A program made the translations under genes and the position numbers. DNA of 36,380 nt from positions 1 through 36,380 of the forward strand of contig CAIPAI010000058.1 in assembly GCA_903863015.1 (NCBI GenBank), read 5' to 3'. Shown piece after piece: positions 25,859 through 34,556 of this stretch. The notes beneath the pieces are model-generated. The model was not told the DNA's origin. It saw only the letters and a program-made list of their open reading frames with translations, and did no database searches. Source of the DNA: an uncultured Actinomycetes bacterium (GTDB taxonomy: Bacteria; Actinomycetota; Actinomycetes; Nanopelagicales; Nanopelagicaceae). Each line of letters starts with the position of its first letter. The first letter of the stretch is position 1.

Positions 25859-26853
25859 CCACCAATCGCTGACATCGGACGAATTGGTTGCACAAAATCT
25901 GGCTCGCCAATTCCGTGGCCCTTCTTCTTTTTGAGAACTGATCCGAAAAGTACAGCCGCTACCCGCTCATCGATGTCAGCTCCACTAGAACGCAAGATCT
26001 CGCGCACTGAATCTTCTTCGGTGGCGAAGAGGCAATTGCGAATTTGGCCATCCGCGGTCAACCGGATGCGATCGCAGTCTGCACAGAATGGCCGTGTCAC
26101 GCTGCCAATGATTCCTACCGTTGCGGGTCCACCATCGACCAAAAACTCTTCAGCGGGAGCAGATCCTCTCTCTCCCTTTGTCAATGGGGTCAACACAAAG
26201 TCTTGTGCAAGACTTTCGATAATTTGATCAGCCGTTAACATCGTCTCTCGTTGCCATCCGTGCTGTGCGTCAAGCGGCATCTGTTCGATGAAACGTAAAC
26301 GAATATCGTTATCGAGAGCCCATCTCAATAGAGCAGGAGCTTCATCATCATTCACGCCTCGCATCAAGACTGAGTTGACCTTAATAGGAGCGAGCGCGGT
26401 TTCTTTCGCTGCGTGAAGCCCAGCGATCACATCATCGAATCGATCGCGATGCGTGAGTGCTTTAAAGCGAGCGGGCTGCAAGGTATCTAAGGAGACGTTA
26501 ACTCTCGTGAGGCCAGCCGCCGCCAACGGTGCTGCGAGGTGAGCCAAACCAATTCCATTAGTGGTGAGAGCAATATCGGGGCGAGGATTGAGCTTCGACA
26601 TTCGCCCAACAATGTCAATCAAATTTGGACGAAGCAATGGCTCCCCACCAGTGAGGCGCAATTTAGTGATGCCGTGCGCTACCGCAATCTTGGACACTCG
26701 AACAATTTCATCATCGGTCAAAATTTCAGGCTGGGGAATCCACGGCAATCCCTCCGGGGGCATGCAATAGGAACAGCGCAAATTGCATCGATCCGTCAAC
26801 GAGATACGCAGATCCCGCTTGACTCGCCCAAAGGTGTCCTGAAGGTGCGCCAT
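25855..26853 (-). CDS. moaA: GTP 3',8-cyclase (molybdenum cofactor biosynthesis)
   Basis: Radical SAM enzyme that with MoaC turns GTP into cyclic pyranopterin monophosphate. The radical SAM cysteines are in CNLRCSYC near residue 24, and LRLTGGEPLLRP follows near residue 70. The C-terminal second iron-sulfur cluster has FCADCDRIRLTADGQIRNCLF near residue 260, and the protein ends in GG, needed for activity in this family. The ATG at 26853 gives 332 residues, a normal length. Longer starts up to 27102 only read through the divergent SURF1-like gene and lack family sequence. No other molybdopterin gene is nearby. Only 27 bases separate its start from the divergent SURF1-like gene. Confidence 0.95.
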   Translation of the reverse strand: MAHLQDTFGRVKRDLRISLTDRCNLRCSYCMPPEGLPWIPQPEILTDDEIVRVSKIAVAHGITKLRLTGGEPLLRPNLIDIVGRMSKLNPRPDIALTTNGIGLAHLAAPLAAAGLTRVNVSLDTLQPARFKALTHRDRFDDVIAGLHAAKETALAPIKVNSVLMRGVNDDEAPALLRWALDNDIRLRFIEQMPLDAQHGWQRETMLTADQIIESLAQDFVLTPLTKGERGSAPAEEFLVDGGPATVGIIGSVTRPFCADCDRIRLTADGQIRNCLFATEEDSVREILRSSGADIDERVAAVLFGSVLKKKKGHGIGEPDFVQPIRPMSAIGG

Positions 26854-26880
26854 AGTAAGTGGAGACGATACCTTCGTGCC

Positions 26881-27654
26881 ATGAAGCGCGCCATTTTCGG
26901 ACCCAAATCCATAGCGCTCACGCTCACAGCGATCATGCTGATCTTCGGATGTCTCGCACTTGCGCAATGGCAATGGGAGCGTAAGAGCGCCCGTGATAGC
27001 GCTAATGCGCTGATCGCTCAAAATATTGACCAAACCCCCTCCACGATTAGCGCCTTTCTCACACCCGGCACTCCCCCGAAACCAAGCGTGAGATGGCGTC
27101 ACGCACAGGTAAGCGGGACCTTGGGCGAGTACCTTTTAATGCGCAATCGATACTCAAACGGCAAATACGGGTACGGCGTCATGGCACCCATCACGACTTC
27201 TGACGGTGCGCGTTACTGGATTGATCTCGGATGGATCCAAGCTGGACTCAGTGCAACCGATCTCCCCCACATCACGCTACCCACGACGCCCATCACCGTT
27301 GTGGGACGCGTGCGAGGTGGCGATACTTTGGATCGCCCTGGGCCTCGAGGATCTCTCTTTGGCATGAGCAGTGAGGATTTCAGTGCGGTTGCTCGGACCA
27401 TAAACACGAAACGCATCGCAAGTGACGGCGGCGGCTATTTGGAAGCCGAGAGTTTTACACCAGCATCGCAATCACTGCCACTACCAATACCCAAGCCCGA
27501 GATTTCATCTGGACCACATGCGGCTTACGCCGTGCAATGGTTGATTTTTGCTCTTCTCATTGCCTTGGGGAGATTCTTACTTCTCAGGGAAGATCTTAAG
27601 AATGTGAAAACTGGCGCTCGTAGAGTTCGCGATACAGCCCAGGGTCTCTCATAA
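26881..27654 (+). CDS. SURF1-like cytochrome oxidase assembly protein
   Basis: A 257-residue membrane protein of the SURF1 family, linked to cytochrome c oxidase biogenesis. It has one transmembrane helix at each end (about residues 11-29, SIALTLTAIMLIFGCLALA, and 220-238, YAVQWLIFALLIALGRF), with a soluble outer domain between. QWQWERK after the first helix and YLLMRNRYSNGKYGYGVMAP, YWIDLGWI and HAAYAVQWLIFA are family signatures. ATG at 26881 is chosen because the first helix follows directly; the upstream extension from 26539 is antisense to moaA. The last 59 bases overlap the end of the ABC exporter gene on the other strand. Confidence 0.9.
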   Translation: MKRAIFGPKSIALTLTAIMLIFGCLALAQWQWERKSARDSANALIAQNIDQTPSTISAFLTPGTPPKPSVRWRHAQVSGTLGEYLLMRNRYSNGKYGYGVMAPITTSDGARYWIDLGWIQAGLSATDLPHITLPTTPITVVGRVRGGDTLDRPGPRGSLFGMSSEDFSAVARTINTKRIASDGGGYLEAESFTPASQSLPLPIPKPEISSGPHAAYAVQWLIFALLIALGRFLLLREDLKNVKTGARRVRDTAQGLS

Positions 27655-29443
27655 GCGAGTCATGAGTACCCCTAGCCACAATTTCACCGTTATCGATAAC
27701 TAGAATTTGGTTCGCCTCGCGGATTGTTGAGAGCCGGTGCGCGATGACAACACTCGTACGACCCGCTAACGCAAGTCCAAGTGCTTGCTGCACCGCCGCC
27801 TCATTTTCGGAATCAAGGTGAGCGGTAGCCTCGTCAAGAATAACTACGCCTGGATCCTTAAGAAGCAAGCGCGCGATTGCGATGCGCTGTTTTTCGCCTC
27901 CAGAGAGACGGTGACCGCGATCGCCCACAACCGTATCGAGCCCATCGGGGAGAGATTGGATTAACTCCCAAATCTGCGCACCTTTGCAGGCGCTGACTAT
28001 CTCTTCGGGCGTAGCAGTCGGCTGTGCATAGCGAAGATTCGCCTCGATAGTGTCGTGGAAGAGGTGGGCATCTTGAGTGACCACGCCTACAAGTTCCCGC
28101 AGGCTCTCCAAAGTGATCGCTCGCAAATCGCGACCATCGACTTCGATATTCCCTTCTGTTACGTCATAGAGGCGCGGCAAGAGTGAGGTGATGGTCGTCT
28201 TGCCCGCACCCGATGGACCTACCAGTGCCACCATCTCACCAGGGCCAACTTCAAACGAGATCCCCTTCAGGATTTCTCCGCCCGTATAGGTCTCCGGCTT
28301 CGCTACCGCTTCGAGCGAAGCGAGCGAGACCTCGGCAGCAGGTGGGTAACCAAAGTGAACATCGTTAAAGACGATACGTGGAGGGGCCTTCTGGATCGGC
28401 GTAGCTCCGGGCTCGTTCTTGATACTGGGCTCCAGGTCTAACACTTCAAAGACGCGTTCAAATGAAACAAGCGCGGTCATGACGTCGACGCGCACGCTTG
28501 AGAGCGCAGTGAGTGGCCCGTAGAGCCGCGTTAAGAGTGTCGTTAGCGCCAGCAAAGTACCCAACGATAGAGATCCATTGATACTTAAGTGCCCGCCGAT
28601 TCCATAAACCATGGCCGTGGCAACGGAGGCAATCAACGTGAGCGACGTGAAGAAGAGTCTATTAAAGAGTGCAATTTGAATACCGTTATCTGCAACACGT
28701 CTTGCTTTTGCCGCAAAGTATTCAGACTCGACCTTGGGGCGACCAAAAAGGGCAACCAATAAGGCGCCGGAAACGTTAAAACGTTCTGTCATGGTGGATG
28801 ACATCTCTGCGTTCAGCTGCATTGTCGAACGCGTCATGCGCTGAAGCTTTCGCCCCACCCACTTGGTCGGTAGTAGAAATACGGGAACAAGAACCAGCGC
28901 AGCTAGAGTAATTTGCCAGGAAAGATAGAACATGGTGGCGCCTACGAGCACAAGGCTCACCACATTACTGACCAAACCCGACAGGGTTGAGGTGAAGGCT
29001 TGTTGAGCGCCAATCACATCGGAATTAAGTCGTGATATGAGTGCACCAGTTTGCGTGCGCACAAAAAACGCGATCGGTTGTCGTTGCACATGGGTAAATA
29101 CTTTGACTCTCAGGTCATAGATGAGGCCCTCGCCGATTCTTGCCGAGTACCAACGACCAAAGAGAGTAAGCCCGGCGTCAAAAAGTGCCAGACCGCCTAC
29201 CAATAAAGCTAAGGAGGTAACTAGGTGCGCGTTATTTTTCAACACGCCTTTGTCGATCAACTCGCGAAGAACAAGCGGTGTAATGATGATCAGGATGGAC
29301 TCAATGACTACCGTGCTGAGATACGTAATCATTGAACTTCGGTAAGGGGTAGCAAAACTACCAATACGCTTGAGCGTTCCCTTGGTGAGTTTTTTGTCCT
29401 TAACGGAACTGTCCTGCGTCAGAGCTCTGTAGCTCATCCACAT
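27596..29443 (-). CDS. ABC exporter, fused membrane and ATPase domains
   Basis: Half-transporter of the type I exporter class, about 615 residues, expected to work as a dimer in the cytoplasmic membrane. The membrane domain covers about residues 30-330 with six helices. The ATPase domain has Walker A GPSGAGKTT, Q-loop VTQDAHLF, signature LSGGEKQRIAIARLLL, Walker B VVILDEATAHLD and the H-loop VIAHRLSTI. The start is uncertain between ATG 29443 and ATG 29437; an earlier start at 29506 overlaps the enoyl-CoA hydratase gene by 56 bases and is less likely. The substrate is unknown; lipid, peptide or drug export are all possible. It follows the hydratase gene by 7 bases. Confidence 0.93.
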   Translation of the reverse strand: MWMSYRALTQDSSVKDKKLTKGTLKRIGSFATPYRSSMITYLSTVVIESILIIITPLVLRELIDKGVLKNNAHLVTSLALLVGGLALFDAGLTLFGRWYSARIGEGLIYDLRVKVFTHVQRQPIAFFVRTQTGALISRLNSDVIGAQQAFTSTLSGLVSNVVSLVLVGATMFYLSWQITLAALVLVPVFLLPTKWVGRKLQRMTRSTMQLNAEMSSTMTERFNVSGALLVALFGRPKVESEYFAAKARRVADNGIQIALFNRLFFTSLTLIASVATAMVYGIGGHLSINGSLSLGTLLALTTLLTRLYGPLTALSSVRVDVMTALVSFERVFEVLDLEPSIKNEPGATPIQKAPPRIVFNDVHFGYPPAAEVSLASLEAVAKPETYTGGEILKGISFEVGPGEMVALVGPSGAGKTTITSLLPRLYDVTEGNIEVDGRDLRAITLESLRELVGVVTQDAHLFHDTIEANLRYAQPTATPEEIVSACKGAQIWELIQSLPDGLDTVVGDRGHRLSGGEKQRIAIARLLLKDPGVVILDEATAHLDSENEAAVQQALGLALAGRTSVVIAHRLSTIREANQILVIDNGEIVARGTHDSLMRDPGLYRELYERQFSHS

Positions 29444-29450
29444 TGAATGA

Positions 29451-30188
29451 TTAGCCACCGAGCATTCCCCGAAGCAAAGCTGTCTGTTCACGGCGTTCTG
29501 CCACAAATTGCTTATCGCGAGTCCGCACTTGGTTATGAAGTCGTTTGACCGCCCTGAGAGTTGGCTCCTGCATAGCCATCAAACTCTCAACATACGAGTC
29601 AACCGCTGCGGCGAGATCTGCAACTGGGACAGCCTTGAGGGCCATCCCAATTTGGACCGCCTCGGCGGCCTCTACAGATCGACCAGTGCTGCAAATATCA
29701 AGAGCACGTGAATATCCGACAAGTTGCATCAACGAGTAGGTACCTGTGAGATCTGGAACCAGGCCGAGAGAAATCTCTTTCATCGCGAATTTTGCATCGT
29801 CAGCCAGGATCCGCTGATCACACGCAAGGGCTAACTGAAATCCAGCGCCAATCGCATGTCCCTGAACTTGTGCAATCGTGATGGCATCGCACTCATGCCA
29901 CCAGCGAAAGGCCTCTTGGAAGGTTGCAATACGGTCTTGCATCTCTTCGTTAGTGCCTTCAAGCATCTCCCTGAGATTTGGATTGGCCTCGCCTGTAAAG
30001 ACGCGCTTATCCATCCCCGCAGAGAATGAAGGCCCTTCGGCGCGCAAAACCACCACGCGGGTCCGTGGATCAAGATCTCGGCCGATGCGGGCAAGTTCAA
30101 TCCAGGTCTCTTCAGTCTGCGCATTGAGCCGCTCAGGGGCGTTCAGAATGATGTCGACTCTGGCTCCGCTACGTTCTACTGTGATCAT
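29451..30188 (-). CDS. enoyl-CoA hydratase/isomerase family protein
   Basis: Crotonase-fold protein of 245 residues. The oxyanion-hole segments are seen as FSAGMDKRVF near residue 56 and QGHAIGAGFQLALACDQRIL near residue 108. EISLGLVPDLTGTYSLMQLVG near residue 140 carries the position usually occupied by a catalytic Glu, here LVPDLTG with Asp. It could hydrate or isomerise an acyl-CoA, but the family is too broad to name a substrate. It lies 4 bases after the ABC-F stop and 7 bases before the exporter gene, in the same operon. Confidence 0.88.
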   Translation of the reverse strand: MITVERSGARVDIILNAPERLNAQTEETWIELARIGRDLDPRTRVVVLRAEGPSFSAGMDKRVFTGEANPNLREMLEGTNEEMQDRIATFQEAFRWWHECDAITIAQVQGHAIGAGFQLALACDQRILADDAKFAMKEISLGLVPDLTGTYSLMQLVGYSRALDICSTGRSVEAAEAVQIGMALKAVPVADLAAAVDSYVESLMAMQEPTLRAVKRLHNQVRTRDKQFVAERREQTALLRGMLGG

Positions 30189-30192
30189 GAGG

Positions 30193-31791
30193 TCATGCTA
30201 GAGCAATGAGATCCAGATAGTCGGGTCGCCAGAGATCCTCCACACCATCAGGGAGAAGAAGTACCCGCTCAGGGTTGAGGGCCTCTACCGCGCCGTCATC
30301 ATGTGTGACGAGCACAACTGCGCCCTCATACCTTCCCAGTGCTTCCAGAATTTCGGCCCTACTCGCTGGATCGAGATTATTCGTGGGTTCGTCCAGAAGC
30401 AGTACGTTTGCCCCAGAGACCACTAAACAAGCAAGCGCAAGACGTGTTTTCTCGCCTCCAGAAAGCACACCTGCTGGCTTAAACACGTCATCACCAATGA
30501 AAAGAAATGAACCCAGGAGCGAACGCACTTGGGATTCGGCCAAATCAGGAGATGCCGATTGCATATTTTCAAGGACGGTGCGCGTGACATCTAATGTTTC
30601 GTGTTCTTGAGCGTAGTAACCAAGGCGCGCACCATGCCCCAACTCCACTTGACCTGTATCTCCGTCTTCAATGCCGGATAGCAGGCGTAACAAAGTGGTT
30701 TTCCCAGCACCATTCAATCCAAGAATGACCACTCGTGAGCCTCGATCGATCGCTAGGTCGACGTCGGTGAAAATTTCTGAAGAGCCATAACTCTTTGAAA
30801 GTCCATGCGCCATTAAGGGCGTCTTCCCACATGTGACAGGATCAGGGAAACGGATGCGTGCGACCTTTTCGCGCCCGCCACCCTCCACAATCGAATCGAG
30901 AATACGCGCGGCACGCTTATCCATGCTCTGTGCCGCTCGAGCTTTCGTCGCTTTGTATCTCATGCGATCTGCCTGCGCCTTCAAAGCTCCGGCCTGTTTT
31001 TCTGCGTTGGCTTGCTCGCGCTTGCGGCGACGCTCATCAATTTCGCGTTGCTGTAAGTATGCAGTCCAGCCAAGGTTGTAAATATCGATTGTTGATCGAT
31101 TTGCATCTAGATAAAATATCTTGTTCGCGCATTTGTCGAGGAGCGCTGCATCGTGACTAATGACAATGAGCCCGCCTTTGTAATTGGCGAGGAATTCTTT
31201 AAGCCACGCGATGGAGTCGGCATCAAGGTGGTTTGTGGGCTCATCCAGTAGCAAAGTACTTGAACCCTGAAAGAGAATACGGGCTAATTCGACGCGGCGG
31301 CGTTGACCACCAGAGAGAGTTTCCAGTGGCTGATCAAGAACTTTCGGCGCCAACCCTAAACTCAACGCGATGGAGCCCGCCTCGCTCTCAGCGGAGTACC
31401 CACCTTCGCGATGAAAGGCTTCGTCAAGAGCAGTCCAGCGTCGACCAGCCTTCTCTGCTACTTCTTTATCAGGAGAAGCCATGCGCTCCTCTGCCAGTCG
31501 CAAATCAGCAATGATTTGATCGAGGCCTCGAGCCGAAAGAATGCGATCTTTGGCGAGCACGTGCAAATCACCCGTGCGGGGATCCTGCGGAAGGTAACCC
31601 ACGTGTCCGCTGCGCGTCACGTCACCTGAACTAGGCAGACCCTCTCCAGCAAGAATTTTGGTCAGAGTTGTTTTACCAGCGCCGTTTCTGCCGACTAGGC
31701 CGATGCGGTCCCCAGGATTGACCGTGAAAGAACATGGCGCGAGCAGGAGCCTTGCACCAAGACGTATTTCAACTTCGCGTGCGGTAATCAG
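30193..31791 (-). CDS. ABC-F family ATPase, CTG start
   Basis: Soluble ATPase with two ABC domains and no membrane part, likely acting on the ribosome as other ABC-F proteins do. With a CTG start at 31791 it has 532 residues. The first 57 codons supply ITAREVEIRLGARLLL and the Walker A GLVGRNGAGKTTLTK of domain 1, which an ATG/GTG-only call from 31620 would lose. Domain 1 continues with LSGGQRRRVELARILFQG and LLLDEPTNHLD. The linker is rich in Arg, Lys and Glu (about residues 250-310). Domain 2 has LGLNGAGKTTLLRLL, LSGGEKTRLALACLV and LLLDEPTNNLD. CTG sits where actinobacterial homologs usually have MITA, and overlaps the SufT stop as CTGA. Confidence 0.88.
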   Translation of the reverse strand: MITAREVEIRLGARLLLAPCSFTVNPGDRIGLVGRNGAGKTTLTKILAGEGLPSSGDVTRSGHVGYLPQDPRTGDLHVLAKDRILSARGLDQIIADLRLAEERMASPDKEVAEKAGRRWTALDEAFHREGGYSAESEAGSIALSLGLAPKVLDQPLETLSGGQRRRVELARILFQGSSTLLLDEPTNHLDADSIAWLKEFLANYKGGLIVISHDAALLDKCANKIFYLDANRSTIDIYNLGWTAYLQQREIDERRRKREQANAEKQAGALKAQADRMRYKATKARAAQSMDKRAARILDSIVEGGGREKVARIRFPDPVTCGKTPLMAHGLSKSYGSSEIFTDVDLAIDRGSRVVILGLNGAGKTTLLRLLSGIEDGDTGQVELGHGARLGYYAQEHETLDVTRTVLENMQSASPDLAESQVRSLLGSFLFIGDDVFKPAGVLSGGEKTRLALACLVVSGANVLLLDEPTNNLDPASRAEILEALGRYEGAVVLVTHDDGAVEALNPERVLLLPDGVEDLWRPDYLDLIALA

Positions 31792-32105
31792 ACTGTAAAA
31801 CCTAATGCCCGCAATTGTTCGCGTCCTGAATCCGTGATCTTGTCAGGCCCCCATGGTGGCATCCACACCCAATTGATCCGGACATCGGAGACAAGTCCGG
31901 CAAGGGCAGCACGTGTCTGATCTTCAATCACATCGGTCAACGGACAGGCAGCTGATGTGAGTGTCATATCCAATGTGGCAATTTCGTGGTCATCAACGTG
32001 CACGCCGTACACAAGACCTAGATCAACTACATTAATACCCAATTCAGGATCTACTACATCCTTCATCGCCTCTTCAACATCGGCGACCTTGGCTTCGTTA
32101 CTCAT
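31788..32105 (-). CDS. sufT: SufT-like metal-sulfur cluster assembly protein (DUF59/MIP18 family)
   Basis: A 105-residue DUF59 protein that helps mature Fe-S proteins. The domain is clear: VEEAMKDVVDPELGINVVDLGLVYGV near residues 8-33, and TLTSAACPLTDVI with the conserved Cys near residue 60. WVWMPPWGPDKITDSGREQLRALG follows near the C-terminus. The start at ATG 32105 has a GGGGGAG site 5 bases upstream; a start 10 codons earlier lacks one. It overlaps the sufU stop by 8 bases. In actinobacteria it closes the suf operon; here an ABC-F gene follows by a 4-base overlap. Confidence 0.92.
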   Translation of the reverse strand: MSNEAKVADVEEAMKDVVDPELGINVVDLGLVYGVHVDDHEIATLDMTLTSAACPLTDVIEDQTRAALAGLVSDVRINWVWMPPWGPDKITDSGREQLRALGFTV

Positions 32106-32550
32106 TGATCTCCCCCGGCTCACGCGTGATTGCATCTTTTAACGCCATCCACCCTAGAAGGGCACACTTTACTCGAGCGGGGTATTGAGCCACGCCGGCA
32201 AATGCAATGCCGTCTTCCAATATTTCGTCTGCGTCAGTTGAAACTCCCTTACCTTGCATCAGTAAAAGAAATTGTGCCGTTAAATCGAGGGCGCTCTTTA
32301 CGGTAGCGCCTTGCGTCAATCCAGCCATCACCGACGTGGAGGCCTGAGATATCGAACAACCAAGACCGTCCCAAGTGACCGACTCAATCACTCCGTCAAC
32401 GACCTGAGCTCGAAGAGTTACTTCATCTCCACACGTCGGATTGATATGGTGCACTTCCACGGCGCCGGAGACCATAGGAGCAAGATTCTTGAATTGAGGA
32501 TGCTTGTAGTGGTCCAGGATGATTTCCTGATACATCTTCTCGAGGTTCAT
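32098..32550 (-). CDS. sufU: SufU, zinc-dependent sulfurtransferase
   Basis: Accepts sulfur from SufS cysteine desulfurase and passes it toward SufBCD. The 150-residue protein has the three SufU cysteines in NPTCGDEV, GLGCSISQAS and RVKCALLGW, with the Asp of GDE as the fourth zinc ligand. The insert between the second and third Cys is the SufU type and not the IscU type. It overlaps sufS upstream by 4 bases and sufT downstream by 8. Confidence 0.95.
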   Translation of the reverse strand: MNLEKMYQEIILDHYKHPQFKNLAPMVSGAVEVHHINPTCGDEVTLRAQVVDGVIESVTWDGLGCSISQASTSVMAGLTQGATVKSALDLTAQFLLLMQGKGVSTDADEILEDGIAFAGVAQYPARVKCALLGWMALKDAITREPGEINE

Positions 32551-33797
32551 GAAGTGGTTCCAAAGAACTGTTGGGCTCTTCGAATTCCCGATACCAAGGA
32601 ACTCACGTCTTCGTGGGTGTTATAAAGATAGAAAGTAGCCCGAGTTGTGGCCGCCACTCCGAAGCGCCTCATCAGGGGCCACGCGCAATGGTGCCCGACC
32701 CGGACCGCAATGCCGTCATCATCTAAAACTTGACCAACATCGTGCGGGTGTATGTCGTCAACCAGGAACGAGAGCGCGCCTCCGCGCGGGCCGGCAGGAC
32801 CTAACACTTTGACGCCCGGCATGGTTTCAAGTTGAGCGATCGCTGAGGTAACTAAATCTTCTTCGTGATGAGCAATCGCATGCATACCTACTTCTTGCAA
32901 ATAACCAATAGCAGCTGCCAGGCCAACTGCCTGCGCCATATTGGGCACTCCGGCTTCGAAACGCTTTGGCGGCAACGAGTAAGTCGCACTTTCAAGTGTG
33001 ACTACTTCAATCATTGATCCCCCAGTAAGGAAGGGCGGCATCGATTCCAAAATTTCAAATCGACCCCACAGCACCCCCACACCAGTGGGTCCGAGCATCT
33101 TGTGACCAGAAAAGGCCATCAAATCAATGCCCAGCGCAGTCACATCAACGGATTCATGCGGGACAGATTGGCAAGCGTCAAGTACAACTATGGCGCCCAC
33201 GGCATGTGCCAAGTCGGCAAGGCGGCGAACAGGATTTACGGTACCCAACACGTTCGAGGCGTGCGTAAACGAAAGAATGCGCGTCTTTTCATTTATCAAA
33301 GTGTCGATTTGAGTGAGATCTAATTGTCCATCGTCGGTGACAGGAATAAACCGCAAACGCGCACCTGTGCGCTTCGCCATCTCTTGCCATGGGATGAGAT
33401 TGGCGTGATGCTCCATCTCGGTGACGAGTACCTCATCGCCAGGTCGCCATTGGATTGGAGACTCTGCAGCAGAGAGCGAGTAAGCCACTAGGTTTAAGGA
33501 CTCAGTGGCACTCTTGGTAAATATAACCTCACGGGTGTGCGCTCCTATGAAATGCGCGACCACCTCGCGCGCACCTTCAAAAGCCTCAGTCGCCTCTTCG
33601 GCTAGCTGGTGTGCACCTCTATGCGCTGCCGCATTGTGATATTCATAGAAATTTCGTTCGGCATCAAGCACCATCGTGGGCTTTTGGCTCGTGGCACCAG
33701 AATCCAAATAAACCAATTTCTTGCCGCCCCTGACGGTACGCCCAAGTAGCGGAAAATCCTTTTTTAGGATTTCCGCGTTGAGCGTAGAGGCGGACAT
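32547..33797 (-). CDS. sufS: cysteine desulfurase SufS
   Basis: PLP-dependent group II cysteine desulfurase removing sulfur from cysteine for Fe-S assembly. At 416 residues it shows LVYLDSGATSQKP near residue 28, the PLP-lysine region AFSGHKMLGPTGVGVLWG near residue 230, and the active-site cysteine in VGHHCAWPLMRRFG near residue 370. It is in the usual position between sufC and sufU, 4 bases after the sufC stop. Confidence 0.96.
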   Translation of the reverse strand: MSASTLNAEILKKDFPLLGRTVRGGKKLVYLDSGATSQKPTMVLDAERNFYEYHNAAAHRGAHQLAEEATEAFEGAREVVAHFIGAHTREVIFTKSATESLNLVAYSLSAAESPIQWRPGDEVLVTEMEHHANLIPWQEMAKRTGARLRFIPVTDDGQLDLTQIDTLINEKTRILSFTHASNVLGTVNPVRRLADLAHAVGAIVVLDACQSVPHESVDVTALGIDLMAFSGHKMLGPTGVGVLWGRFEILESMPPFLTGGSMIEVVTLESATYSLPPKRFEAGVPNMAQAVGLAAAIGYLQEVGMHAIAHHEEDLVTSAIAQLETMPGVKVLGPAGPRGGALSFLVDDIHPHDVGQVLDDDGIAVRVGHHCAWPLMRRFGVAATTRATFYLYNTHEDVSSLVSGIRRAQQFFGTTS

Positions 33798-33801
33798 GTC
33801 T

Positions 33802-34554
33802 CTACTTGGTCGCGTATTCTGCGTAGCCTTCAGCCTCGAGGCGCTCTGCTAATTCTGAGCCACCTTGTTCGACGATGCGACCGGCAGAGAACACGTGTAC
33901 AAAATCTGGCTTGATATGTCGAAGAATGCGGGTGTAGTGAGTGATGAGGAGAACGCCGAGGTCGCCATTGGCAGCGATTCGATTCACTCCTTCAGAAACT
34001 ACGCGCAAAGCATCAACATCGAGCCCTGAGTCTGTCTCGTCCAAGATGGCCATTTTTGGCTTGAGCAATTCCATCTGCAAAATCTCGTGACGCTTCTTTT
34101 CGCCACCGGAGAATCCCTCGTTGACATTTCTTTCGGAGAAGGCGGGATCCATCGACAGGGCCGTCATCGCAGCCTTTACTTCGCCTACCCAGGTGCGCAA
34201 TTTAGGTGCTTCGCCGCGAATTGCAGTTGCTGCAGTACGGAGGAAGTTAGAGACACTGACGCCTGGAACCTCGACTGGATACTGCATGGCCAAGAAGAGA
34301 CCGGCACGTGCACGTTCGTCGACTGTCATCTCGAGGACGTCAGCGCCATCAAGATGAACAGAGCCAGAAGTGACTTGATACTTAGGGTGCCCGGCGATCG
34401 AATAAGCCAAAGTCGACTTACCGGAACCGTTTGGACCCATGATCGCGTGAATCTCTCCAGAGTTCACCGTGAGGTCTACGCCTTTAAGAATTTCCTTTGG
34501 ACCGTCTTCGGTCTCGACGCTTACGTGGAGATCGCGGATTACTAATGTACTCAT
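33802..34554 (-). CDS. sufC: SufC, ATPase of the SufBCD scaffold
   Basis: Cytosolic ABC-type ATPase that drives shape change of the SufB-SufD scaffold during Fe-S cluster assembly. Walker A is GPNGSGKST near residue 40, the signature region FSGGEKKRHEILQMEL near residue 150, and Walker B MAILDETDSGLDVDALR near residue 170. The length of about 250 is normal. The start is taken as ATG 34554, with GGAAG 5 bases upstream; GTG at 34560 (GTGA overlap with the preceding stop) is the alternative and adds two residues. Confidence 0.96.
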   Translation of the reverse strand: MSTLVIRDLHVSVETEDGPKEILKGVDLTVNSGEIHAIMGPNGSGKSTLAYSIAGHPKYQVTSGSVHLDGADVLEMTVDERARAGLFLAMQYPVEVPGVSVSNFLRTAATAIRGEAPKLRTWVGEVKAAMTALSMDPAFSERNVNEGFSGGEKKRHEILQMELLKPKMAILDETDSGLDVDALRVVSEGVNRIAANGDLGVLLITHYTRILRHIKPDFVHVFSAGRIVEQGGSELAERLEAEGYAEYATK

Positions 34555-34556
34555 AT

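Noticed and set aside
26539-26880. N-terminal extension of the SURF1-like protein by 114 residues
   Set aside because: The extension is antisense to moaA, has no SURF1 features, and would place the first membrane helix in mid-protein.
26854-27102. N-terminal extension of MoaA by 83 residues
   Set aside because: It reads the SURF1-like gene backwards. MoaA family sequence starts only at MAHLQDTFGR.
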